Below, piece after piece: positions 7,730-15,625 of a DNA stretch of 64,000 bases (its first letter is position 1; the number at the start of each line of letters is the position of its first letter). The notes beneath the pieces were generated by a model. The model was given only the letters and a program-made list of their open reading frames with translations, was not told where the DNA came from and made no database searches. The DNA is from a bacterium (GTDB lineage: Bacteria; Myxococcota_A; UBA9160; UBA4427), in NCBI GenBank assembly GCA_024742285.1, contig JANSYR010000019.1, positions 1 to 64,000 on the forward strand, written 5' to 3'. Both the position numbers and the translations under genes were made by a program.

Positions 7730-9079
7730 ATGGCACTCTTCAAGGCCTACGACATCCGCGGCATCGTTCCGGATGAGCTGGATCACACCAAGGCATACGC
7801 GATCGGCCGCGCGATCGGACACTGGCTCGGAGAGGGTCCCGTCGCGGTGGGTCGCGACGCGCGGACGCATTCTCCCGAGCTGACCTCGGCTCTGGTCGAC
7901 GGCCTCCGGGACGAGGGGCTCTACGTGCAGGACCTCGGGCTCGTGGCGACCCCGATGCTCTACTTCGCGGTGGAGTCCCTGGGCGCGAACGCCGGCGTGA
8001 TGGTGACCGCCTCCCACAATCCGGGCGAGTACAACGGGTTCAAGATCTGCCGGGCCCACGCGGTCCCGGTCGGCGAGGCGAGCGGTCTGAAGGAGATCGA
8101 GGCGCAGGTCGAGGCGAGGCGCGATGCGCCGGCGGCGGCCGCGCGCGGCGGGGTCACGCACCACGAAGTCGGTGATGACTACACGAACCACGCGCTGTCG
8201 GTCGGGGAGCATCGCCCCCCGCTCAAGGTCGCGATCGATTGCGGCAACGGCATGGCCTCGGTGGGGCTCCGGCCGATCCTCGAGGCGCTTCCGATCGACG
8301 TCGTCGAGCTCTACTTCGAGCCGGACGGCTCCTTCCCGAATCACGAGGCGGACCCGCTCAAGGTCGAGAATCTCGCGGACGTGGCGGAGGCGGTGAAGCG
8401 CGAAGGGGCGGATCTGGGCGTCGCGTTCGATGGCGACGGAGACCGCGCGGTCTTCGTCGACGAGCAGGGTGAGCCGGTCTCCGCCGATCTGGCGACGGCG
8501 CTGATCGCGCGGCGGATGCTCGAGCGGGAGCCGGGGGCGCGGGTCCTCTACGACCTGCGTTCGAGTCGCGTGGTCGCCGAACAGGTCGAGCGATCCGGCG
8601 GCGTCGCCGGCATGTGTCGCGTCGGGCACTCCTTCGTGAAAGCGCAGATGCGGGAAGAGGGCGCGATCTTCGCGGGGGAGCTCTCGGGCCACCTCTACTT
8701 CCGGTTCACCAAGGACCTGATCGCCGACGACGGCACCGCGGCGCTCGTCGCGATGCTCGACGTCCTCGGCGCCGAGGGGCGGCCGCTCTCGGAGCTGATC
8801 GCGCCGCTGCGCTGTTATGCGGCGAGCGGTGAGATCAATCGTCGAGTCGCGGACACCGGCCACGTGATCGAGACGATCGCCGGCGAGCACGCCGACGCGC
8901 CGGAAGTCTCGCGGCTGGACGGTCTCCTGGTCCGTTACCCCACCTGGTGGTTCAACATTCGAGCCTCGAATACCGAGCCGGTGCTGCGTCTGAATCTCGA
9001 GGCGGACACCGCGGAAGAGATGGCCGCCCGGCGAGACGAGATCCTGGGTCGGATCGAGGCGCTCGGCGCGGGGGACTGA
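7730..9079 (+). CDS. Phosphomannomutase/phosphoglucomutase
   Basis: The 449-residue enzyme has all four domains of the alpha-D-phosphohexomutase superfamily. FKAYDIRGIVPDEL is at the N-terminus, the phosphoserine loop VTASHNPGEYNGFK is near residue 95, the metal-binding loop AFDGDGDRAVFVD is near 235, a sugar-specificity GELSGHLYFR loop is near 320, and a C-terminal RASNTEPVLRLNLE phosphate-binding loop is present. It interconverts hexose 6- and 1-phosphates for nucleotide-sugar synthesis; Man versus Glc preference is not decidable by eye. A TAGAAT box ends 7 bp before the ATG, hinting at a leaderless message. The next gene overlaps its stop by one base. Confidence 0.95.
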   Translation: MALFKAYDIRGIVPDELDHTKAYAIGRAIGHWLGEGPVAVGRDARTHSPELTSALVDGLRDEGLYVQDLGLVATPMLYFAVESLGANAGVMVTASHNPGEYNGFKICRAHAVPVGEASGLKEIEAQVEARRDAPAAAARGGVTHHEVGDDYTNHALSVGEHRPPLKVAIDCGNGMASVGLRPILEALPIDVVELYFEPDGSFPNHEADPLKVENLADVAEAVKREGADLGVAFDGDGDRAVFVDEQGEPVSADLATALIARRMLEREPGARVLYDLRSSRVVAEQVERSGGVAGMCRVGHSFVKAQMREEGAIFAGELSGHLYFRFTKDLIADDGTAALVAMLDVLGAEGRPLSELIAPLRCYAASGEINRRVADTGHVIETIAGEHADAPEVSRLDGLLVRYPTWWFNIRASNTEPVLRLNLEADTAEEMAARRDEILGRIEALGAGD

Positions 9080-9888
9080 TGGGTTTCGTCGCGCGCGTGC
9101 ACGCCGGGATGCGCCTCGCGAGCGAGGGCTTCTCGTTCCTGCGCGGGCAGCCGCGGCTCTGGGGGCTCGCGACGGTGCCGGTGCTCTTCGCGCTCCTCTG
9201 CGTGGGAGGCGCCGGGAGCGCCTTCTGGCTCCATCTCGACGAAATCCACGCGTTCTTCGCCTCGCTCCTGCCGGAGCTCGAGGCGGGGGCGTGGTGGACC
9301 TGGCTGTGGGTCGGGCCGGGCAAGGCGCTGCTCTTCCTGGCGCGCTGGCTGGCGGTCCTGCTCTCCTTCGCGGTGACCTTCGTCGCCGCCCTGCTCGTCG
9401 CGAACGTGGCGAGCGCGCCCTTCCTCGACGTGCTCTCGGAGCGGGTCGAGGCGATCGCGCTCGGGCGAGGCGTCGCGAGCGAGGAGGGATTGCTCGCCGG
9501 GGCGCTCTCGAGCTTCGTGTCCGAGCTCGGTCGGGTGGCGTTCCTCGGCGGGATCTGGGTCCTGCTGACCGGAGCGGGGCTCGTCGTGCCGGGCGCCCAT
9601 TTCGTGACGGGCCCGCTTCTGATCGCCATCACGATTGCGTTCCTGCCCCTCGACTATGCGGGCTTCGCGCTCGACCGCCGCGGGCTGTCCTTTGCCGATC
9701 GCCGTCGATGGCTGGCGGCCCATCGCCCGACGATGCTCGGCTTCGGCGGGATCGCGTTCGCCGCATGCATGGTGCCGGGCCTCAACCTGGTGCTGCTCCC
9801 GACGCTCGTCACGGCGGGGACCCTGCTCGTGGCGCGCACGAATCCGACTCGGGACGAGGCGGCCGCGCTCGGCGTCGACGCAGGCTGA
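9079..9888 (+). CDS. EI24/CysZ-like integral membrane protein
   Basis: The 269-residue protein has several hydrophobic helices (near residues 27-50, 80-115, 155-180, 180-200 and 230-255) and the EI24/CysZ family layout. The N-terminal GMRLASEGFSFLRGQPRLW is typical, as are the helical hairpins separated by a soluble segment (LSERVEAIALGRG). CysZ is a sulfate transporter in E. coli, but the wider family has unclear substrates, so transport of sulfate is not claimed. The start ATG shares one base with the stop of the phosphohexomutase gene (TGATG), so they are co-translated. Confidence 0.75.
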   Translation: MGFVARVHAGMRLASEGFSFLRGQPRLWGLATVPVLFALLCVGGAGSAFWLHLDEIHAFFASLLPELEAGAWWTWLWVGPGKALLFLARWLAVLLSFAVTFVAALLVANVASAPFLDVLSERVEAIALGRGVASEEGLLAGALSSFVSELGRVAFLGGIWVLLTGAGLVVPGAHFVTGPLLIAITIAFLPLDYAGFALDRRGLSFADRRRWLAAHRPTMLGFGGIAFAACMVPGLNLVLLPTLVTAGTLLVARTNPTRDEAAALGVDAG

Positions 9889-9897
9889 GTCGTCGGC

Positions 9898-10662
9898 CTA
9901 GCCGGCGAGCGCTTCGGTGACGAAGTCGAGGATCGAGGCGACGTCGTCCTCGCCGTTCGGAGTCGAGACCTTCTCTGTCGTCGGCCGCCCGGGAAGCGCC
10001 TCGCCGAGCGCGCGGATCGCACCCTCCGCGTCGCTTTCGTCGGTCGCGAACACCCGGCAGCGCAGGTCGCCCAGGTCGGCGCGCGCGATCGGCCCGATCG
10101 GGTCCAGCCCGGCGTCGGCGGAGTGGCCGACCGGTCCTGCGAAGACGCATGCGCGGACGTTCGAGAGAAAGGGCAGGGCCCAGGCGCAAGCGCTCGCACC
10201 GAGGCCCACGCCGACGATCGCGATCCGGCTCCCATCGAGGCTCGGTTCGGCGCCGAGGGCCTCGAGGCTGCGTACGATGTCGGAGACCGATTGCCGCGCG
10301 AATTCCTCGACGAGGGCCCGCGTGTCCGCATCGAGGGCCTGGCCTCGGGTCAGCTTCGCGTGGCCGTCGACGAGGCGGTCGGTGAGCTTGGGGCTCTGGC
10401 GAGCGCCGAGGAGCGGGAGGTCGATCTGTGCGATCGCGAGCGGTCGTCCCGCCTCCGCAGACCAGGCGTCGGATCCGCCGAGCACGAGGACGAGGGGTGA
10501 GGACTCGCCGTTCTCCGGTCGATGGAGGCGACCCGGCACGAAGTCACCGCGGCTCACGACCTCGAAGACTTGCCCGGTCCCCCTGGCCGGGGACGCGTCT
10601 CGCAGGGTCAGGCGTGCGGGCGACTCGTCGAGGGGGCGGTAGAGAGAGGGCGCGGCGGACAT
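9898..10662 (-). CDS. Alpha/beta-hydrolase-like protein
   Basis: The 254-residue protein has features of a dienelactone-hydrolase-like alpha/beta fold. These are an early strand with SPLVLVLGGSDAW, a nucleophile-elbow position in IAIVGVGLGASACAWALPFL, and a late VSTPNGEDD segment before the final helix. The expected nucleophile motif GxSxG appears as GVGLGAS, so the catalytic Ser/Cys is missing or displaced and activity is doubtful. The ATG at 10662 was chosen because upstream sequence is repetitive and lacks coding character. It is convergent with the EI24-like gene with only 9 bp between them. Confidence 0.6.
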   Translation of the reverse strand: MSAAPSLYRPLDESPARLTLRDASPARGTGQVFEVVSRGDFVPGRLHRPENGESSPLVLVLGGSDAWSAEAGRPLAIAQIDLPLLGARQSPKLTDRLVDGHAKLTRGQALDADTRALVEEFARQSVSDIVRSLEALGAEPSLDGSRIAIVGVGLGASACAWALPFLSNVRACVFAGPVGHSADAGLDPIGPIARADLGDLRCRVFATDESDAEGAIRALGEALPGRPTTEKVSTPNGEDDVASILDFVTEALAG

Positions 10663-10700
10663 GGCGCGCAACCTTAGCAGTCGCCACGCGTCGACGGGTG

Positions 10701-10781
10701 GCGCCCGCGGCGAAGGTGAAGCGCCCGCAGCGAAGGTTGAAGCGCCCGCGGCGAAGGCGAAGCGCCCGCAGCGACGGCGGA
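10701..10781. repeat. Four-unit 20/21-bp tandem repeat
   Basis: Units begin at 10701, 10721, 10742 and 10762, each starting gcgcccgc followed by g/a-gcgaagg and a variable end. They alternate between a g and an a at the ninth base, so the true period may be about 41 bp. The array lies between the hydrolase-like gene and the sigma factor gene and is not part of either. Confidence 0.8.
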
Positions 10782-10820
10782 GCCAGCGTCGCTTGGAGGG
10801 AGAAGCCGAGGGCCGGGGTG

Positions 10821-11426
10821 CTACTTGAGCAGCAGCTTGCGCGTGCGGTAGAGCGTCGACTTGACGGCGTCTTCCGACTTCGACGTCGCGGCGGCGATCT
10901 CCGCGATCGGCATCGATTCGAGATGATGCATCTCGAAGAGCCGGCGCTGCTCGGCCGTGATCTCGTGCTCGAGCACGTGATCGAGGTGGCTCGCGCGTTC
11001 GACCATCTCGTAGTTCTCGAGCGGCGTCGCCTCGGGTGCGCTCGCGGCGGTCAGGCTCGAGAACGCGACGTCCTCGTCCTCCTCGAAGAGCGGGACGGTG
11101 GGGTGGCGCTTCTTGCGGAAGCGCGCGGCGAGGGTCCGGCGCGTCAGCCCGAAGATCCACGCGGCGAAGGGCGCATCGCCCCGGAAGCCGTCGATCGACG
11201 AGAAGATGTTGATGAACACCTCCTGCGTCGTCTCTTCGGTATCCGCGCGGTTGCGCAGCCGCTTGTCGAGGAACGCGTACACGCGCTTGAAGTAGCGCTC
11301 GTAGATCTCGTCGAAGGCGGCGCGATCGCCGGTCCGGATCCGATCGACCAGGACTTCGTCCGAAACGCGACCCGACGGGTTCGTGGGGTCGATCGGAGTA
11401 GCATCCGGGGAAAGCGGCGCGCCCAT
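10821..11426 (-). CDS. ECF-type RNA polymerase sigma factor
   Basis: The protein (201 residues from the chosen ATG) has sigma region 2 (VDRIRTGDRAAFDEIYERYF, then RAYAFL-like core binding and EETTQEVFINIFSSIDGF) and region 4 with a helix-turn-helix (HHLESMPIAEIAAATSKSED followed by AVKSTLYRTRKLLL). It therefore redirects RNA polymerase to a specific promoter set. No anti-sigma factor gene is adjacent. The start is uncertain: the reading frame stays open to 11696, and the ATG at 11426 lacks a good ribosome-binding site. Residues before about GRVSDEVL are not expected to be conserved. Confidence 0.85.
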   Translation of the reverse strand: MGAPLSPDATPIDPTNPSGRVSDEVLVDRIRTGDRAAFDEIYERYFKRVYAFLDKRLRNRADTEETTQEVFINIFSSIDGFRGDAPFAAWIFGLTRRTLAARFRKKRHPTVPLFEEDEDVAFSSLTAASAPEATPLENYEMVERASHLDHVLEHEITAEQRRLFEMHHLESMPIAEIAAATSKSEDAVKSTLYRTRKLLLK

Positions 11427-11808
11427 GGAGAGCGGTGCGCCGTTGGCGTCGGGCGATGTACGCGCGTCTCGCTCCGACTCCGGTCGGGCTCGATCTCGCG
11501 CTTCGCTGTCTCCGCTTGTGCTGCTGCTGATCGTCAAAGCCGAATTCCTCGAGCGCCGCGTTCGAGCGCTCGGACCTTCGTTCCTCCGGCTGGCCCAGTC
11601 CAATCCGGAGTCTCCCCCCACATAGACAGTTGCCCGGAGGCATGGCGGGGTGTCAAAAATTGTCACCTCCCGCCCGAATAAGCCCGAAATCGTCACTCCG
11701 ACCCGAGGGGGATGGCGCCTGCTCGATTATGACGAAACGTCAGATCCGGATCCGCCGATCGGGAGCGAGCTGGACGACCTCGGGCGGCTCGGCGATTGGT
11801 GGCACCCC
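11427..11808. other. Intergenic region upstream of sigma factor gene
   Basis: This 382-bp gap is locally less GC-rich around 11640-11700. On the minus strand a perfect TTGACA (rc of 11651-11656) is present but without a convincing -10 at 16-18 bp. The frame of the sigma gene is open through most of it, so part may be an N-terminal extension. I see no other gene. Confidence 0.4.
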
Positions 11809-12444
11809 TCAGGCGGGGACGAGCGGCTCCGCGAGGAGGTCCGCATCCGTCAGGCCGGTGCGGAAGGCCGAGGGGCTCGGCGGGTCGACCAGGCCGGAGG
11901 CGGCCGGATCGGTGGCGCGGATCGGATGTGCGGCCCCGAGGGTCACCCGGCGCAGCCCGTCCGAAGGGCCACCGGCCTCGAGCGGCTCGAGCAGGAGCGT
12001 GAGCTGTCCCTGCTGTCGCAGTGCCCGAGTTCGCGAGAGCCCGAGGCGGCCGTCGCCGAGCAGGCCCGAAACGTGCTCGACGGCGGCGAGCACCTCGGCG
12101 TCGAAATCGGGCGCGAAGAGCTGGAGGCGCGGCGGCGCGAGGGGACGGAGGCCGAGCTCGGGGGCGAGCTTCTGGAAGTCCGCGACGCGCGGGGTGATCC
12201 AGCCGAGATCGGAGAGCCCGCTCGCGAGCAGACGGGCGACCGGGTCGCCCGCGTCCTCCGCCGTCGCGCGGATGCAGATCAGCTCACCCGCCTCCCCGAT
12301 CGCGAGGAGGTCGATCGGGGACGTGGCTCCGAGGAAGCCCTCCGCGACGACGCGCCAACCCGGCGAGGAGCGCCGAAGGGCCTGCCGCAGCGCCCGTCGG
12401 AGCGATCCGACCTCGATCGCGCCCTGCCACTCGAGCTCAGCCAA
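11809..12444 (-). CDS. Conserved-looking protein of unknown function in ParA locus
   Basis: The 211-residue protein starts at a TTG that overlaps the end of the MinD-like gene by 8 bp, implying coupled expression. The first 80 residues look like a small alpha/beta domain (FLGATSPIDLLAIGEAGELI followed by an RAT strand), which faintly recalls restriction-endonuclease-like or DUF folds that handle DNA or protein. The middle has FDAEVLAAVEHVSGLL, and the C-terminal 50 residues look disordered. I do not recognise a family. Its job is likely tied to the two ParA/MinD-like proteins upstream. Confidence 0.65.
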   Translation of the reverse strand: MAELEWQGAIEVGSLRRALRQALRRSSPGWRVVAEGFLGATSPIDLLAIGEAGELICIRATAEDAGDPVARLLASGLSDLGWITPRVADFQKLAPELGLRPLAPPRLQLFAPDFDAEVLAAVEHVSGLLGDGRLGLSRTRALRQQGQLTLLLEPLEAGGPSDGLRRVTLGAAHPIRATDPAASGLVDPPSPSAFRTGLTDADLLAEPLVPA

Positions 12445-13276
12445 GGACCCGGCTCCGCGCGTCTTCGTAGAGGAGACGCGCCACGTCCATCAGCGCCCGC
12501 GCCGCCGGCGACTGGGGATGGGCGAGCCCGATCGGCCGCTGGGCGGCGATCGCACGGTAGACGTGGAGATCGTCGACGAGCAGACCGTACGAGATCAGCG
12601 GGCGCCCGGACTCCGCCTCCGTTCGCCGCGCGAGGACGTCGAAGGCCGCCCGCGCCTCGGCGATCGACTCGACGCCGTGCAGTGTCACCCCGAGTTCGAG
12701 CGCCGGATGACGCGCGTAGAGGGCGCGAGCGAGGCCGGCGGTGTCGTCGAGGTCGCGAGGGCGCGCCCCCGAGAGCAGAAGCATCCAGCGCATCGATTCT
12801 CCGCCGGTGCCTTGCTCTTCGAGCCAGTCCGGCGGGATGCGCACGAAGACGATCCCCCCGTGACGGGCTTGCCGGGCCTGGCGCGAGGCGAGCTCTGCCG
12901 CCGTCTCGTAGAGCCCTCTCAGGTCCTTGGCCGGGCAGAACAGGAGCTCGCAGCCGAGCGGGCCCACGCCGGGCTCCGGCCAGAGCGGGGAGCCACGATC
13001 GCCGTCCGGGACGAGCAGGGTCGTCGATGCACCGAGGCGTGCCGTCTCGACGGCGAGATTCCAGGCGAGGGCGGCGCGTACGACGTCACGCTCGCCGATC
13101 GGCAGTCCGAGCACCGGGAGCGGCGGCGGCGTCGGTCCGCGATCGGTCGACTCCGTCGGCGGAAGGGCGGGTGCCTCGGGCGCCTCCGGCGCCGGGGCAT
13201 CGGCCTCCGCAATCCCTTCGCCCTCTTCGAGCTCGGGCAGGAAATAGTGCAGGACGTCGGCGAGATCGCGCGGCAA
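12437..13276 (-). CDS. Degenerate MinD/ParA-like protein lacking the P-loop
   Basis: The 279-residue protein starts at a TTG. Residues 1-50 are an acidic, Pro/Ala-rich linker. From about 55 the secondary structure resembles the SIMIBI ATPase fold: VVRAALAWNLAVETARLGAS then TTLLVPDGD corresponds to the helix and strand after a Walker A, but no GKT motif precedes it. Later strands fit too (GIVFVRIPPDWL, RWMLLLSGARPRDLDDT, SYGLLVDDLHVY). This resembles non-hydrolysing FlhG/MinD relatives. It lies directly downstream of the ParA-CBM48 gene (81 bp) and could act as its partner or regulator. The assignment is by pattern only. Confidence 0.6.
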   Translation of the reverse strand: MPRDLADVLHYFLPELEEGEGIAEADAPAPEAPEAPALPPTESTDRGPTPPPLPVLGLPIGERDVVRAALAWNLAVETARLGASTTLLVPDGDRGSPLWPEPGVGPLGCELLFCPAKDLRGLYETAAELASRQARQARHGGIVFVRIPPDWLEEQGTGGESMRWMLLLSGARPRDLDDTAGLARALYARHPALELGVTLHGVESIAEARAAFDVLARRTEAESGRPLISYGLLVDDLHVYRAIAAQRPIGLAHPQSPAARALMDVARLLYEDARSRVLG

Positions 13277-13357
13277 GGCGTCGTCCCTCGGGCTTCGGTC
13301 CGGTCGTGAGCGAAGCGGAGGCGGATCCGACCGGCAGGACCGCTCCGGGAGCAGCAG

Positions 13358-14461
13358 CTAGCGGACGTGGAGGATCGAGTTCGGTTGTCCCGTCGGGCCG
13401 GGGGCCGTCTGGGGATTGTTCGGATCTTCCCGCCACTCGCCGTCGACGACGTAGCGGTACTGGTAGGTGCCGGGCTCGAGGGTCAGGACCTTGGTCCAGA
13501 CCCGCTCCTGACCTTCCGAGGCGATCAGCGAACGCACGCCCCGGTCCGGTACCCAGCCGTTGAAGTCGCCCGCGATCCGCACGTCGCCGGCGACACCGTC
13601 CTTGAACCGGACGACGACCTCGCGCGGCGGCCCCCCGGCCTCGGGCGCCTCGTCCTCTTGCTCGAGGGTCGGCGGTCGCGTGGCGAGCTGGTCCGGCGGC
13701 GAAGCGGCGAGCTCGAGGGCGACGGAGGCGTAGTCGAGAGCGCCGTTCGCGGACGGTGCGTAGAGCGAGATCGGTAGACCCTGCCTCGCGGCTTCGCGGA
13801 GCTTGACGTTCAGCCGGATGACCGAGTCGAAGCAGAGCTCCTTGAACAGCTCGCGAATGTCACCGAGGGTCTGCCGCGCATAGCGCGTTCGACCGTCGTA
13901 GAGGGTCGGCAGGACCCGGACGTGGAGCTCGTGGCCAATCCGATCCGAGAGGAGGCTGATCGTCTCGAGCAGCTTCTGCACGCCGTCGATCGCGAAGAAG
14001 CTCGTCTCGAGAGGGACGATCACTTCGCTGGCGGCGCGGAGCGCGTTGAAGGTGAGGAGCCCGACGTTCGGCGGGCAGTCGATCAGCACGTAGTCGTAGA
14101 GGGGCGGCAGCGTGTCGATCGCCGCGGCGAGCCGCTCGGTCCGGGCGTCGTGGCGTTCGGTGGCGAGCTTCTGCTCGAGGGCGGAGAGCACGATGCTCGA
14201 CGGTGCGATGTCGATCTGGTCGGAGACGTCGATGATCACCGAGTCCATCCGGCTCGCGCCGGCGGGTTCGACGAGGACTTCGTAGAGGTTCGCATCGAGG
14301 TCGTCGGGCTCGAGGCCGACGGCGAGCGTCGCGTGGGCCTGCGGATCCATGTCGACGATCAGGACGCGGTGGCCGTCCGCGGCGAGGGCGCCGGCGAGGT
14401 TGACCGTCGTCGTGGTCTTCCCGCAGCCGCCCTTCTGATTCACGATGGCGATGACACGCAT
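13358..14461 (-). CDS. ParA-family ATPase fused to a C-terminal CBM48/AMPK-type glycogen-binding domain
   Basis: Residues 1-255 of this 367-residue protein are a ParA/Soj ATPase. The deviant Walker A is KGGCGKTTTT (K10-T19), VDMDPQAHAT follows near 42, and Walker B YVLIDCPPNVGLLTFNALRA is near 130. After a short disordered linker, residues 280-367 form a CBM48/AMPK glycogen-binding-like domain. It shows VRIAGDFNGW (W303), RVWTKVLTLEPGTYQYRYVV (W322) and VDGEWREDPNN (W343), ending in NSILHV. The ATG at 14461 is the start because it begins the first ParA strand. It is not next to a parB and sits among a MerR regulator and a MinD-like gene, so chromosome partition is unlikely. Binding of a glucan or polar glycogen-like cue is an inference. 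Confidence 0.9.
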   Translation of the reverse strand: MRVIAIVNQKGGCGKTTTTVNLAGALAADGHRVLIVDMDPQAHATLAVGLEPDDLDANLYEVLVEPAGASRMDSVIIDVSDQIDIAPSSIVLSALEQKLATERHDARTERLAAAIDTLPPLYDYVLIDCPPNVGLLTFNALRAASEVIVPLETSFFAIDGVQKLLETISLLSDRIGHELHVRVLPTLYDGRTRYARQTLGDIRELFKELCFDSVIRLNVKLREAARQGLPISLYAPSANGALDYASVALELAASPPDQLATRPPTLEQEDEAPEAGGPPREVVVRFKDGVAGDVRIAGDFNGWVPDRGVRSLIASEGQERVWTKVLTLEPGTYQYRYVVDGEWREDPNNPQTAPGPTGQPNSILHVR

Positions 14462-14521
14462 GACGTCCCCCCCGAAACGTTCCACCGCCTCTCTTCGAAA
14501 TGCGGCGTGCGATCTGTCTGC

Positions 14522-14539
14522 ACCGGACGCGAGTCCGGT
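14522..14539. other. Perfect 7-bp hairpin between merR-like and parA-like genes
   Basis: The arms at 14522-14528 and 14533-14539 (accggac/gtccggt) are perfectly complementary and enclose a 4-base loop, gcga on the plus strand. No T-run follows on either strand, so a simple intrinsic terminator is not supported. It could be a processing or attenuation hairpin, or a dyad bound by a regulator such as the MerR-like protein. Confidence 0.45.
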
Positions 14540-14595
14540 CCTCCCTCGGGACCCCCCGATCCCCAGGGCCTGCAGTCAGAGGGGCTGGCGAGCCG

Positions 14596-15168
14596 TCAGC
14601 CGGTCTGACTCCAATCCTTGATCCGGCGCTTGCTGGCCGGCTGTGCTGCACGCGGGCCCGGCTTGGCCGGGAACGCCGCGTCCTGGACATCATCGAGCGA
14701 ATCGGTCTCGACCGCCACCGGGGCGGCGCCATTCTCGAGCGAACGATAGAGCGAGACCTCGCGCTCGAACTCCGCGACCTCGAAGACCCACTCCTGACCG
14801 GTGATCGCTTCGAAGACGGTGTCGTCCTGGAAGACGAGCACCACGTCCCCGGTCGCGACCAGCACGAGCTCGGAGAGCGGGCGACCGACCTGGGGCAGGA
14901 GCGCCTGCAGGGCGCGAACGCTCTTGCGGATCTTCTGAACGGAGACGCCCGCGTCGATCAGGCGCTTGGTCGCCTTGAGCGCGACCAGGTCGTCGAAGCT
15001 GTAGCGGTGATGGCCACCGGGCGTCCGCTCCGAGGGCTCGATCAGACCGGTCTTCGCCCAGTACTGGAGCTGTCTCCGGGACAGGTCGAGCAGATCCACG
15101 ACCTCCCGGGTCTTGAATTGCGACCGTACGACTTCCGAAGCATCCCGTGTTCGACTCGACTGCGACAC
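14596..15168 (-). CDS. MerR-family transcriptional regulator
   Basis: The 190-residue protein starts at a GTG with a G-rich (ggggggcag) site upstream. Residues 17-85 are a MerR winged helix-turn-helix: FKTREVVDLLDLSRRQLQYW, then KTGLIEPSERTPGGHHRYS and a helix LIDAGVSVQKIRKSVRAL. The C-terminal 100 residues contain a strand-rich segment (ELVLVATGDVVLVFQDDTVF) and no metal-binding Cys, so metal sensing is not indicated. It precedes the ParA-CBM48 gene by 134 bp on the same strand and may regulate that locus. A promoter fits at 15457-15485, which gives a long leader. Confidence 0.85.
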   Translation of the reverse strand: MSQSSRTRDASEVVRSQFKTREVVDLLDLSRRQLQYWAKTGLIEPSERTPGGHHRYSFDDLVALKATKRLIDAGVSVQKIRKSVRALQALLPQVGRPLSELVLVATGDVVLVFQDDTVFEAITGQEWVFEVAEFEREVSLYRSLENGAAPVAVETDSLDDVQDAAFPAKPGPRAAQPASKRRIKDWSQTG

Positions 15169-15625
15169 CTGCCCCCCTGCGCCGGTCCCGGTTCGGGAAC
15201 GCGGCCTCCGACCTGCTCCTTCGCGCGATCGCGAAGTCCGCTCTGCTGTGGCGCCGCTCTCCCGCCCGCGAGGGGTGGAAGAGGCGGCTCCGGGATCCGG
15301 GGCCGAGCTCCGCTCGAAACACGGCCCGATCGACTGCTTCCGGTCTGTGCCGGGCTCCGGCCGGGGCGTCCAGCCACGGTCGAAGCGATGGATTCGGGGG
15401 GTTCGAACGCGCTCGCTGCCCCGGGGGTTTCGCCAGAGCCGGTCGAGCCTCTGCAGAGTAAATTGGGGGCGGGGCTGCAAGTCAAGCCAAAAGACCCGGG
15501 ATTTGTCGCGATGAGGGGGAAATAGTGCCTCCGGCTCGGGCGTGTCCCCGAGGCATCGGCGGCCCTTTCTTCGGTGGGGTCTCCCCTCGTATGCGGCGCT
15601 CGGGCTCGCTGGGTAAGGTCGCGAC
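15169..15625. other. Divergent intergenic region
   Basis: This 457-bp region separates the MerR-like gene (minus) from the broken ATP-cone gene (plus). The segment around 15457-15530 is visibly richer in A/T than its surroundings and holds the merR-side promoter. I see no coding sequence. The roughly 290-nt leader between that promoter and the GTG is unusually long and might hold regulatory RNA structure. Confidence 0.5.
15457..15485 (-). promoter_or_regulatory. Sigma70-type promoter for the merR/parA-CBM48 group
   Basis: On the minus strand TTGACT (15485-15480) is followed by a 17-bp spacer and TTTACT (15462-15457). Transcription would begin near 15450 and run into the merR-like gene 280 nt later. 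Boxes and spacing are close to consensus; no experimental support. Confidence 0.55.
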
